A DNA stretch of 37,032 nt from Candidatus Blautia intestinipullorum (GCA_019120475.1 DWVA01000159.1:1-37032), one strand, 5' to 3'. Counted from the stretch's first letter, positions 24,039 through 30,985 are shown. Translations and numbers: made by a program. The notes: generated from the sequence alone by a model not told the origin.

Positions 24039-25721
24039 ATGTATCAGGAAGATTATAAGCGCTGGCTGGAAGCAGACTTGGAGGATGCTGACCTGAAGCC
24101 GGAATTATCCAGAATCAACGGAAACGACGAGGAGATCAAGGAGCGCTTTGCTGTTGCTCTGAAGTTCGGAACAGCGGGACTTCGAGGCGTTCTGGGCGCA
24201 GGAACCAACCGTATGAACATTTATGTGGTTCGTCAGGCTACACAGGGACTTGCCAACTGGGTAAAGACACAGGGCGGCACACAGACAGTAGCCATCAGCT
24301 ACGACAGCCGTATCAAAAGCGATGTATTCGCCAAAAATGCGGCGTGTGTTCTGGCTGCAAACGGGATCAATGTAAGGATTTACGATTCACTGATGCCTGT
24401 TCCGGCTCTTTCCTTTGCTACACGTTATTATAACTGCAACGCTGGAGTTATGGTAACTGCTTCTCACAACCCTGCAAAATACAACGGCTACAAGGCTTAC
24501 GGTCCGGACGGCTGCCAGATGACGGACGACGCCGCTGCCATCGTATATGCGGAGATCCAGAAAACAGACGTTCTCACCGGGGCAAAATATATGTCTTTCG
24601 CGGAAGGCGTGGAAAAAGGTCTGATCCGCTTCGTAGGCGACGACTGCAAGAGAGCCCTTTATGATGCCATCGAATCCAGACAGGTTCGTCCGGGCCTCTG
24701 TAAAACAGCAGGTCTGAAGCTGGTTTACAGTCCTCTGAACGGTTCCGGACTTGTGCCGGTAACACAGGTATTAAAGGATATCGGAATTACAGATATTACA
24801 ATCGTACCGGATCAGGAATATCCCAACGGATACTTTACTACCTGCAGCTATCCGAATCCGGAAATTTTTGAGGCTCTTGAGCAGGGCCTGAAGCTGGCGG
24901 AAGAGACAGGCGCGGATCTGATGCTGGCAACGGACCCGGATGCGGACCGTGTAGGTATTGCCATGAAATGCCCGGATGGTTCCTACGAGCTGGTAAGCGG
25001 AAACGAAGTAGGCGTACTGCTTCTTGACTATATCTGTGCAGGACGTATTGAAAAGGGAACTATGCCGGAGAAGGCTGTGGCTGTGAAATCTATTGTTTCC
25101 ACACCACTTGCGGACGCTGTGGCTGAGCACTATGGTGTAGAACTCAGAAGCGTTCTTACCGGATTCAAGTGGATCGGCGACCAGATCGCTCAGCTTGAAG
25201 AAGCCGGCGAGGTTGACCGTTTCATCTTTGGCTTTGAGGAAAGCTACGGATATCTGGCAGGACCGTATGTACGCGATAAAGACGCGATCATCGGTTCCAT
25301 GCTGATCTGTGAGATGGCTGCGTACTACAGAAGTATCGGAAGCTCTCTGAAACAGAGAATGGAAGAGATCTACGCACAGTACGGACGTTATCTCAACAAG
25401 GTTGACAGCTTTGAATTCCCGGGCTTAAGCGGAATGGACAAGATGGCGGGCATCATGCAGGGACTTCGTGAAAATCCGCTTACGGAGATCGCGGGATACA
25501 AGGTTGTAAGCGTAACTGACTATACAAAACCGGAGGAGACAGGACTTCCTTCCGCAAACGTACTGATCTACAAACTGGATAATAATGAAACTGTGATCGT
25601 TCGTCCTTCCGGAACAGAGCCAAAGATCAAAATTTACTATACTACCCTTGGAAAAGATCTTGCAGAGGCTCAGGCGGAGAAAGATAAGCTGGCGGAAGCG
25701 TTGAAGCCGGTTCTGGCATAA
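24039..25721 (+). CDS. pgcA: Phosphoglucomutase/phosphomannomutase (alpha-D-phosphohexomutase)
   Basis: A 560-residue four-domain alpha-phosphohexomutase interconverting glucose-1-P and glucose-6-P, and possibly the mannose phosphates. The phosphoserine loop is TASHNPAKYNGYKAYG (Ser142). The metal loop is ATDPDADRVG. The sugar-binding loop is FGFEESYGYL. The phosphate-binding loop near the C-terminus is RPSGTEPKIKIY. The N-terminal FGTAGLRG segment is typical of the PgcA/PGM2 branch. The ATG at 24039 has AGGAG eight bases upstream. An in-frame ATG 18 bases earlier lacks one. It is monocistronic, with its own promoter and a strong terminator. Confidence 0.93.
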   Translation: MYQEDYKRWLEADLEDADLKPELSRINGNDEEIKERFAVALKFGTAGLRGVLGAGTNRMNIYVVRQATQGLANWVKTQGGTQTVAISYDSRIKSDVFAKNAACVLAANGINVRIYDSLMPVPALSFATRYYNCNAGVMVTASHNPAKYNGYKAYGPDGCQMTDDAAAIVYAEIQKTDVLTGAKYMSFAEGVEKGLIRFVGDDCKRALYDAIESRQVRPGLCKTAGLKLVYSPLNGSGLVPVTQVLKDIGITDITIVPDQEYPNGYFTTCSYPNPEIFEALEQGLKLAEETGADLMLATDPDADRVGIAMKCPDGSYELVSGNEVGVLLLDYICAGRIEKGTMPEKAVAVKSIVSTPLADAVAEHYGVELRSVLTGFKWIGDQIAQLEEAGEVDRFIFGFEESYGYLAGPYVRDKDAIIGSMLICEMAAYYRSIGSSLKQRMEEIYAQYGRYLNKVDSFEFPGLSGMDKMAGIMQGLRENPLTEIAGYKVVSVTDYTKPEETGLPSANVLIYKLDNNETVIVRPSGTEPKIKIYYTTLGKDLAEAQAEKDKLAEALKPVLA

Positions 25722-25757
25722 GGCATTCTGAGAGATTAAATTAGCAAATGGATTTAT

Positions 25758-25800
25758 AACTGCCGTATCTGTGGTGTTTATCACGGATACGGCAGTTTTT
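25758..25800 (+). terminator. Terminator after pgcA
   Basis: AACTGCCGTATC (25758-25769) pairs with GATACGGCAGTT (25786-25797), followed by TTT. A strong 12-bp stem isolates the next operon. Confidence 0.88.
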
Positions 25801-25807
25801 AGCTAGT

Positions 25808-25848
25808 GTGATATCATCACGGAAAGATGAGAAAAAATCTGATATCCT
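25808..25848 (+). promoter_or_regulatory. Predicted Crp/Fnr-dependent promoter of the ferredoxin/membrane Fe-S operon
   Basis: GTGATATCATCAC (25808-25820) is a GTGA-N5-TCAC inverted repeat followed by GGAA. A -10-like TATCCT lies at 25843-25848, and no -35 is present. The site centre would be near -41 if transcription starts seven bases after the -10. The same arrangement recurs at 26600-26640. Confidence 0.6.
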
Positions 25849-25875
25849 TGATCCATCAATTTCAGGAGGCTGTAT

Positions 25876-26019
25876 ATGACAACAAAAACCGGAAAAATGA
25901 AAAAAAGGCGAAAAGCATTTGTGGAGGAGGAAAGCTGTGTCGCATGCGGCTGCTGCAGAAAAGTATGTTCCCGGGAGTGTCCGGCGTCGGTTATTGAGAT
26001 CCGGGAGGTGCAGGCATGA
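25876..26019 (+). CDS. 47-residue ferredoxin-like Fe-S protein
   Basis: A very small, basic N-terminal segment (KMKKRRK) is followed by a six-cysteine block: C21, C24, C26, C27, C31 and C35 (SCVACGCCRKVCSRECPASVIEI without its first Glu). This resembles one half of a bacterial 2[4Fe-4S] ferredoxin (C-x2-C-x2-C-x3-C), with four extra residues before the usual Cys-Pro. It can therefore bind one [4Fe-4S] cluster. CAGGAGG lies seven bases upstream of the ATG. The stop overlaps the next start (ATGA), so it is translated with the membrane Fe-S protein. It probably donates or accepts electrons for that protein. Partners are unproven. Confidence 0.82.
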   Translation: MTTKTGKMKKRRKAFVEEESCVACGCCRKVCSRECPASVIEIREVQA

Positions 26020-26591
26020 AAAAGCATTGGTACGATTATCTGTGGATCTTGTCGCTGGCATATTTGATCCTGGGCTTTTTTAACATTATGTTTGCATGGC
26101 TGGGTCTGCTTTGCTTTTTTATTCCTTTGATAATTTCTGTAGTCTGGGGAACAAAAGGCTACTGTAACCGGTATTGCGGGCGGGGACAGTTGTTCGGTCT
26201 CCTGGGCGGGCGCTTTGGACTTTCCAGAAAAAAGGACATTCCGGGATGGATGAAAAGCAAATGGTTCAGATATGGATTTTTGATTTTTTTCTTTATCATG
26301 TTTTTCCAGATGCTGTGGAATACATACCTGGTATTTTCCGGTACAGAGAACTTAAAGCAGGTGGTGACTCTGCTGTGGACCTTTAAGCTTCCCTGGAACT
26401 GGGCTTATCATGGAACTGTTTTTCACCCGGGAGCCGTCCAGTTTGCTTTCGGCTTTTACAGCGTGATGCTGACATCTACTGTGCTGGGATTTGTTACGAT
26501 GATTCTGTTTAAGCCGCGAAGCTGGTGCGTATACTGCCCTATGGGAACAATGACGCAGCTTATCTGTAAAGTCAGAAACAGGGAACGCTGA
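26016..26591 (+). CDS. Membrane 4Fe-4S protein (NapH/polyferredoxin-like)
   Basis: A 191-residue membrane protein with about four spans: two before residue 45, one at about 86-106 and one at about 143-165. There are two cysteine motifs on the same side. The first is GYCNRYCGRG (C50, C54), where the usual Pro after the second Cys is Gly. The second is WCVYCPMGT (C171, C174), followed by C184. These correspond to the CxxxCP and CxxCPxGT motifs of NapH, NosR and CcoG-type electron-transfer proteins (Fer4_5-like). It has no attached ferredoxin domain. That part is supplied by the separate 47-residue protein, with which it overlaps by ATGA. It likely moves electrons between a quinone or flavin and thiol/sulfur partners. 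Direction unknown. Confidence 0.75.
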   Translation: MKKHWYDYLWILSLAYLILGFFNIMFAWLGLLCFFIPLIISVVWGTKGYCNRYCGRGQLFGLLGGRFGLSRKKDIPGWMKSKWFRYGFLIFFFIMFFQMLWNTYLVFSGTENLKQVVTLLWTFKLPWNWAYHGTVFHPGAVQFAFGFYSVMLTSTVLGFVTMILFKPRSWCVYCPMGTMTQLICKVRNRER

Positions 26592-26599
26592 AGGCTTGG

Positions 26600-26640
26600 G
26601 TGATAATGTCACGGAAGAAATGAAAAAAGTTGGGTATGAT
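26600..26640 (+). promoter_or_regulatory. Predicted Crp/Fnr-dependent promoter of trxA-rhodanese
   Basis: GTGATAATGTCAC (26600-26612) is a GTGA-N5-TCAC site followed by GGAA. A -10 TATGAT lies at 26635-26640, with no -35. The distance from site start to -10 start is 35 nt, identical to the upstream ferredoxin promoter. The flanks are also similar (GGAA, then TGA and an A-run). Confidence 0.62.
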
Positions 26641-26710
26641 AAGAACATCTCCCGAGAACAGTCTTATGGGAGCGGTTCATTTAAAAATACGGATAAAGGA
26701 GGACAATACA

Positions 26711-27016
26711 ATGTCTGCTGTAAATATTACAAAAAATAATTTTCATGAGGAAGTTTTAAATTCTGACAAACCGGTGCTGCTGGATTTCTGGGCGTCCTGG
26801 TGCGGCCCCTGCCGTATGGTCGGTCCTATTGTAGAAGAAATCGCCGGAGAAAGATCTGATATCAAAGTGGGAAAGGTAAATGTGGAGGAAGAGCCGGAAC
26901 TGGCGAGACAGTTCCGCATTATGAGCATCCCTACGCTGATGACTTTTAAAGACGGGAAGGTCGTAAACCAGTCTGCAGGCGCAAAGCCAAAAAGCCAGAT
27001 CCTGGCAATGCTGTAA
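26711..27016 (+). CDS. trxA: Thioredoxin
   Basis: A 101-residue thioredoxin with the redox motif WCGPC (C31, C34) after DFWAS, the buried Asp25, and cis-Pro in MSIPTLMTF. Length is normal. The start ATG at 26711 follows AAAGGAGG. A longer frame upstream would cross the promoter. It reduces disulfides or persulfides in the cytoplasm. It is followed 13 nt later by a rhodanese-like gene and sits in a locus with Fe-S electron carriers. It may therefore serve sulfur transfer rather than be the main housekeeping thioredoxin. No thioredoxin reductase is adjacent, so the electron source could be the neighbouring Fe-S proteins or a distant reductase. Confidence 0.93.
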   Translation: MSAVNITKNNFHEEVLNSDKPVLLDFWASWCGPCRMVGPIVEEIAGERSDIKVGKVNVEEEPELARQFRIMSIPTLMTFKDGKVVNQSAGAKPKSQILAML

Positions 27017-27029
27017 GGAGGAAAAACGG

Positions 27030-27350
27030 ATGGGATTTTTTGATTTCTTCACAGGACCGGACATCAATCAGGGATTAAAGGAGTATCATGCAGCTTCCGG
27101 GGCGGTGCTGCTGGACGTTCGTACTCCTGAAGAATACAGAGAGGGGCATATACCCGGAAGCAGGAACCTTCCTCTCCAGTCTCTTGAACAGGCGGGAAAA
27201 ATAATCCAAAATAGAAACACCCCGGTTTTTGTATACTGCCGTTCCGGCAGCAGAAGCAGTCAGGCGCGCAGCATACTTTCCAGAATGGGGTACAGTAATG
27301 TAAAAAATCTGGGAGGGATCATTTCCTATTCCGGACAAATTGAATATTAA
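27030..27350 (+). CDS. Rhodanese-like sulfurtransferase (single domain)
   Basis: A 106-residue single-domain rhodanese. LLDVRTPEEYREGHIPGSRNLPL is the family signature. The active-site loop is C70-RSGSRS (persulfide-carrying cysteine, six-residue loop typical of sulfurtransferases rather than phosphatases). No signal peptide, although the opening FFDFFTG is hydrophobic. It is co-transcribed with thioredoxin (13-nt gap, AAGGAGG site), which commonly reduces rhodanese persulfides. Likely substrates are persulfides, thiosulfate or polysulfide. Context with the Fe-S proteins suggests sulfur handling or detoxification. Its 3' end runs straight into a long terminator shared with the convergent crp gene. 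Confidence 0.9.
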   Translation: MGFFDFFTGPDINQGLKEYHAASGAVLLDVRTPEEYREGHIPGSRNLPLQSLEQAGKIIQNRNTPVFVYCRSGSRSSQARSILSRMGYSNVKNLGGIISYSGQIEY

Positions 27351-27360
27351 TGATCCGGAC

Positions 27361-27424
27361 AAAGACAGGCCGCTGTAATCTGCAAGTTCTATTTTTCGCC
27401 GCAGATTTCACGAAGCCTGTCTTT
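27361..27424. terminator. Nested bidirectional terminator overlapping the 3' end of the Crp/Fnr gene
   Basis: AAAGACAGGC (27361-27370) pairs with GCCTGTCTTT (27415-27424). Inside, AATCTGC (27377-27383) pairs with GCAGATT (27401-27407). Over half of it is within the coding end of the convergent regulator gene, which stops at 27389. Confidence 0.68.
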
Positions 27425-28051
27425 ATCTGTGATCTCCACAGTTCCCCGGGAAAGCTTTACAATATTTTCCTTCTGAAAATAGTGGAGCATCCGGGTGACT
27501 ACCTCTCTTGGATTCCCCAGATGGCTTCCGATGGCCTCATGGGTGATTTTTAATACATCTGTTCCTTCTATGGCGCTTTCTTCCAGCAGAAAATCCGCCA
27601 GTCTTTTATCAAAGCTTTTCCAGAGAATCTGTTCGATCAGCCACATTACTTCCGAAAAACGGTCAGCCATGATCTCATTGGTAAAGTTTGCCGCAGGAGC
27701 GGATTCCTCCATGACGCTTTTGTAGATCTCAGCGGGAATGATCCAGAATTCCGTATCCTTTTCCGCCTCTATTACAATGTCAAACTGTATAGAACGCATA
27801 ATGCAGGATGCGGAGAACAGACAGAGATCCCGGTCAAACAGACGGTACAGAGTGATCTGGCGGCCCTCGTCAGAGAGGATATACGCCCGGAGCTGGCCTG
27901 TTCTTATCAGCAGAAGCCCGGTGCAGTCCTGGCTTCCGTTATGCAGCACTGTTCCCTTAGGTACGGAGCGGATTCCGATATTCTCGGAGATCTTTTTCTG
28001 CTGAGAAGGGGTAAGATCCTTCCAGACAGGAAAAAAATCCTGAAATTCCAT
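27389..28051 (-). CDS. Crp/Fnr-family transcriptional regulator
   Basis: A 220-residue regulator with an N-terminal cyclic-nucleotide-type beta-roll (about 25-110), a dimer helix (about 120-145) and a winged helix. The recognition helix reads G-N-P-R-E-V-V-T-R (R182, E183, R187), matching the R-E-x-x-x-R of E. coli CRP that contacts GTGA. The beta-roll lacks the full cAMP pocket signature. A C77-x5-C83 pair (RDLCLFSASCIM) and C43 could sense redox or thiol state, which is inference. There is no N-terminal Fnr-type Fe-S cysteine cluster. The start at 28051 follows AAAAGGAGG. It is convergent with the thioredoxin/rhodanese operon and probably controls it and the ferredoxin operon through the GTGA-N5-TCAC sites. 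Confidence 0.88.
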   Translation of the reverse strand: MEFQDFFPVWKDLTPSQQKKISENIGIRSVPKGTVLHNGSQDCTGLLLIRTGQLRAYILSDEGRQITLYRLFDRDLCLFSASCIMRSIQFDIVIEAEKDTEFWIIPAEIYKSVMEESAPAANFTNEIMADRFSEVMWLIEQILWKSFDKRLADFLLEESAIEGTDVLKITHEAIGSHLGNPREVVTRMLHYFQKENIVKLSRGTVEITDKDRLREICGEK

Positions 28052-28106
28052 ATTTAAAATCCTCCTTTTGGAAAAAAATAGAAATAAAGCTGAAAGCATT
28101 TATTTT

Positions 28107-28135
28107 ATTATATATGCGCTTTTTGAACAATTCAA
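28107..28135 (-). promoter_or_regulatory. Promoter of the Crp/Fnr gene with overlapping TTGA-N5-TCAA repeat
   Basis: On the minus strand, -35 TTGAAT (28135-28130) and -10 TATAAT (28112-28107) are 17 nt apart. TTGAACAATTCAA (28123-28135) overlaps the -35 and has the same 4-5-4 geometry as the two downstream GTGA sites. Autorepression is possible. Confidence 0.6.
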
Positions 28136-28234
28136 TAAAAAGTCTTTTTATTTCCAGAAGATCAGGAGGGGTTCCTGGCGGTCTCCTTCTCTTTTGCAAA
28201 GGCATTTACAGACCATCAGAATTTCCGGTATATC

Positions 28235-28263
28235 TTGACTGTGGGAAGGAATGTCAGTAATAT
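28235..28263 (+). promoter_or_regulatory. Promoter of the mutarotase-like gene
   Basis: TTGACT (28235-28240), a 17-nt spacer and TAATAT (28258-28263), about 100 nt upstream of the start. The rest of the 311-bp region between 28051 and 28363 holds only this and the crp promoter. Confidence 0.7.
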
Positions 28264-28362
28264 TAAGGAAAAGGATTCAAAAGGAAATCGCAGCTGTTTT
28301 GGAAAATGCTGCCGCAGGATAAGCGTTGGCAGCCGCACACAGGGAAAAAGGAGGAAGCTATC

Positions 28363-29010
28363 ATGGAAAGACATGCGTTTGCAATGAAGATCAAAAAAGG
28401 ACAGATGAATACATACCGGAGAAAACTGGGAGAAATCTGGCCGGAATTAACGGCACTGCTTGACAGGAATGAGATCACCAATTTCAGCATCTGGAATGCG
28501 GAGGATCTGATCTTCGGATATTATGAAAATAAAGAGGGGATGAAGCTCAGCGCGGAAGACGAGGCGGCAAAGAAAGCCATTACAGAGAAGATACAGGATA
28601 CCTTCACCTGGATCTCCACGCCGGGAGAGGATATGCGTCTGATGTATCATAACTTCGGAATCGTAAGAGAGAGCAAGGAGCTGATCCGTCACAGAGTATT
28701 TATGACAAAACTGAAAGACGGCTGCGAGGAAGAGTATAAGGCCCGTCATGACGGTCTGATTGCCCAGAGAGGCGGAGCGACAGATCCCGGTCCGGACAGC
28801 AATTTCAGTATCTGGAACGCAGGAGGATATATCTTCGGCTATGACGAGATCGATACCACCATGGAAGTGGAGGAAACGGTAGAGTCAAGAGAAGCTACGG
28901 TTTCCTGGGAAATGCGCCAGCTTGAGATCATGGACTGGATCACCAATGATGTGGACTGGATGACAGGGGATGTTCATGCGGATGTAAAACGTCTGGCATG
29001 GCATAATTGA
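28363..29010 (+). CDS. Tandem-duplicated L-rhamnose mutarotase-like protein
   Basis: A 215-residue protein made of two copies of the RhaM-type ferredoxin-like fold (normally about 104 aa). Copy 1 (about 1-105) has HAFAMKIKKG, Y18, WPEL and TNFSIWNAEDLIFGYYE. Copy 2 (about 109-215) has HRVFMTKLKDG, Y125, H129 and SNFSIWNAGGYIFGYDE. E. coli RhaM uses Tyr18 and His22. In copy 1 the His position is Leu22, while copy 2 keeps Tyr-x3-His but lacks WPEL. So only copy 2 looks catalytically equipped. The ATG at 28363 follows AAAAAGGAGG. It has its own promoter and a strong terminator. No rhamnose genes are nearby, so the sugar is unknown. Confidence 0.8.
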   Translation: MERHAFAMKIKKGQMNTYRRKLGEIWPELTALLDRNEITNFSIWNAEDLIFGYYENKEGMKLSAEDEAAKKAITEKIQDTFTWISTPGEDMRLMYHNFGIVRESKELIRHRVFMTKLKDGCEEEYKARHDGLIAQRGGATDPGPDSNFSIWNAGGYIFGYDEIDTTMEVEETVESREATVSWEMRQLEIMDWITNDVDWMTGDVHADVKRLAWHN

Positions 29011-29022
29011 TGCAATGAATGT

Positions 29023-29083
29023 AGACTGCGGCTCTGTCCGGGGAAAACATCCCGGCTGCGGAGCCGCAGTCTTATTTTTTTTA
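29023..29083 (+). terminator. Terminator after the mutarotase-like gene
   Basis: AGACTGCGGCTC (from 29023) pairs with GAGCCGCAGTCT (29061-29072), with an inner CCGGG/CCCGG stem. It is followed by TTATTTTTTTTATT, which reaches the stop codon of the convergent birA. Confidence 0.85.
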
Positions 29084-30079
29084 TTCCGTCTGTATATGCG
29101 GACACTTCTCCTGTGTACGCACCTCTCCTGAGTCCAGCGCGGCGATGGTTCCATCTTCATACCGGACGATCAGCCGGCAGTCCTCGTCAACATCCAGAGC
29201 AGACGCTTTTTTTGTTCCTTCCGGAAGAAGGACCAGGATTTCCTTCCCGATAAGGAAACTGCGTTTCCGGTAATCTTCTTTATAGAAATGGTTTTCCGGA
29301 GACTGGCAAAGCGCCATAAAACAGTTGAGAAAGGCGGCGGCCAGCCTGTTTTTGCCGTCGTCTATAGCTTCTGAAAAAACGGCTCCGGCCCTATCCTTCA
29401 GTTCATCCGGAAAACCGCCCCGGGGAGAGTAAACATTGATCCCGATGCCAAGGATCACATAATCCAGAAAACCGTCCTCCAGACCGACAGAAGCTTCTGT
29501 CAGGATGCCGCTTACTTTTTTTCCATCCATATAGATATCGTTGACCCATTTGATCAGGGGCTTTTTGTCAGAGAAAGATTCTATGGCATGGCAGGCGGCC
29601 ACAGCCGCCATGACGGTATACTTTTTTGCCTTCTGCGCCGGACAGCGGGAAGGGCGGAGAAGAAGACTCATATAAAGACCCGTGTCCGGCGGAGAATAAA
29701 AGCTCCGTCCGGTCCGTCCTCTGCCGTTTGTCTGGGAACCTGCGATGAGCACACAGCCTTCCGGAGCTCCGGCAGCGGCTTCTTCCCGAAGGAGAGCGTT
29801 GGTGGAAGCAGCGGCGGGAAGAACGGTCAGTTTTATTTGTGAGCAGGCGGACTCCAGATATTTCTGAATGCCCTGGACAGAAAGAATGTCCGTATCGGAG
29901 GCAAGACAGTACCCTTTGTTCTGAACGGCATGAATTTTGTAGCCTTCCTTTCTCAGGCTGTTGACGGCCTTCCATACGGCGGTCCTGGAAACGGACAGCT
30001 TTTCCGCGATTTCTTCTCCGGAAAAATAGACGCCTTTATTTTTTTCAAAGAGAGTGAGGAGCTTTTCCTTTGTTTTCAT
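29081..30079 (-). CDS. birA: Bifunctional biotin-[acetyl-CoA-carboxylase] ligase/biotin repressor
   Basis: A 332-residue class II BirA. Residues about 1-60 form a winged helix (SGEEIAEKLSVSRTAVWKAVNSLRKEGY) that can repress biotin genes. The ligase domain has the biotinyl-AMP loop GRGRTGR (119-125), KWVNDIYMDGKKVSGIL with the catalytic lysine, and a C-terminal SH3-like cap. It attaches biotin to carboxylase carrier domains. The ATG at 30079 overlaps the upstream TetR stop (ATGA), so the two are translationally coupled. A longer frame upstream belongs to the TetR gene region. No biotin synthesis or transport genes are present in the window. Confidence 0.92.
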   Translation of the reverse strand: MKTKEKLLTLFEKNKGVYFSGEEIAEKLSVSRTAVWKAVNSLRKEGYKIHAVQNKGYCLASDTDILSVQGIQKYLESACSQIKLTVLPAAASTNALLREEAAAGAPEGCVLIAGSQTNGRGRTGRSFYSPPDTGLYMSLLLRPSRCPAQKAKKYTVMAAVAACHAIESFSDKKPLIKWVNDIYMDGKKVSGILTEASVGLEDGFLDYVILGIGINVYSPRGGFPDELKDRAGAVFSEAIDDGKNRLAAAFLNCFMALCQSPENHFYKEDYRKRSFLIGKEILVLLPEGTKKASALDVDEDCRLIVRYEDGTIAALDSGEVRTQEKCPHIQTE

Positions 30080-30774
30080 CTGATATCCACCTTTCTCCCG
30101 GATGATCCGGGCAGATCTGTCTGACACCCAAGCAGTTCTTTTTGACTGTGTCCGGGTTCCTGCCGGGTCGTTTCCGGTTTTGTCAGGGCAGGATAAACCT
30201 TCCCCATATATTTCTGAAAAATATCGTGGATCAGGGAATAGGTCAGCTTTGCCATGTGCTCCGGCGTTTCCTGGGCAGGGGAAGAAAGCCATGATCTGAT
30301 CATGCCGACACATCCGTTCAGAACAAAAGCGTAGGCGTGCGCGGCATCGGTGCCGCTGTTCAGCGAGTCCGCAGAAACAGGCGCAAGAATTCTGGCTGCC
30401 AGAAGGTTTTCTACCTTTTCTACAAAAGCCATGTCGCCCTTCGGTCCGAGAAAAGCCAGAAACAGCTCTTTGTTGCTGTCCAGGATAGAAAAGAAACGGG
30501 CGATAAAATTAATAACGCTGTCCCGGTCACTGTGATCGATAGGACAGACCTCCATTACCTGAACAATCTCCTCCATGACTTCTTCCTCTATTTTCTGGAG
30601 CATCTGATAAATATCCGTATAATGAAGATAAAAGGTGGAGCGGTTGATATCTACCTCATCTACAAGTTCTTTTACGGTGATCTCGTTGATGCTTTTCTCC
30701 TGCATCAGCCGGGCCAGGCCGCGGCGAAGCTGCGCCTTTGTCTTTCTGATCCTCCGGTCAACTTTTTCTGCCAT
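30076..30774 (-). CDS. TetR/AcrR-family regulator
   Basis: A 232-residue TetR-type regulator. The N-terminal helix-turn-helix is ITVKELVDEVDINRSTFYLHYTDIYQML (about 32-60). The C-terminal ligand domain is helical, with AYAFVLNGCVGMIRSWL typical of the clostridial TetR_C group. The last 35 residues (after about 197) are polar, Gly/Ser/Thr-rich and look disordered. AGGAGGAAATT precedes the ATG. It is divergent from the giant YhgE/Pip membrane gene, a frequent pairing, and presumably represses it. Palindromes in the shared region support this. Its coupling to birA downstream is unexpected. Confidence 0.88.
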   Translation of the reverse strand: MAEKVDRRIRKTKAQLRRGLARLMQEKSINEITVKELVDEVDINRSTFYLHYTDIYQMLQKIEEEVMEEIVQVMEVCPIDHSDRDSVINFIARFFSILDSNKELFLAFLGPKGDMAFVEKVENLLAARILAPVSADSLNSGTDAAHAYAFVLNGCVGMIRSWLSSPAQETPEHMAKLTYSLIHDIFQKYMGKVYPALTKPETTRQEPGHSQKELLGCQTDLPGSSGRKVDIR

Positions 30775-30794
30775 AATTTCCTCCTGAAAAATAC

Positions 30795-30811
30795 AGTCTG
30801 TTCAACAGACT
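30795..30811. promoter_or_regulatory. 17-bp perfect inverted repeat upstream of the TetR gene
   Basis: AGTCTGTTCAACAGACT: 8-bp arms AGTCTGTT and AACAGACT around a central C, 20 bp upstream of the tetR start. A good candidate TetR operator for autoregulation. Confidence 0.65.
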
Positions 30812-30857
30812 TCTCTTATTTTGTCTATTACTGGATAAAACCCTGCGTTTTTGCGGC

Positions 30858-30885
30858 TTGTATTTTTTCTTATGGATAGTATAAT
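30858..30885 (+). promoter_or_regulatory. Promoter of the YhgE/Pip gene
   Basis: TTGTAT (30858-30863), a 16-nt spacer and TATAAT (30880-30885), about 100 nt before the start codon. Confidence 0.6.
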
Positions 30886-30913
30886 ACATCCCAAAACAAA
30901 AAACAACATAATG

Positions 30914-30925
30914 TCTATTAATAGA
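30914..30925. promoter_or_regulatory. Palindrome in the YhgE/Pip leader
   Basis: TCTATTAATAGA is a perfect 12-bp palindrome about 20-30 nt downstream of the likely transcription start. Its left part TGTCTATTA (30912-30920) recurs at 30822-30830. It is a possible second repressor site. Confidence 0.45.
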
Positions 30926-30985
30926 AGTATGTTATAAGAATTCTGCTGTCTTTTGAACTGCAGAAAACAGGAGAGGAATACAGAT

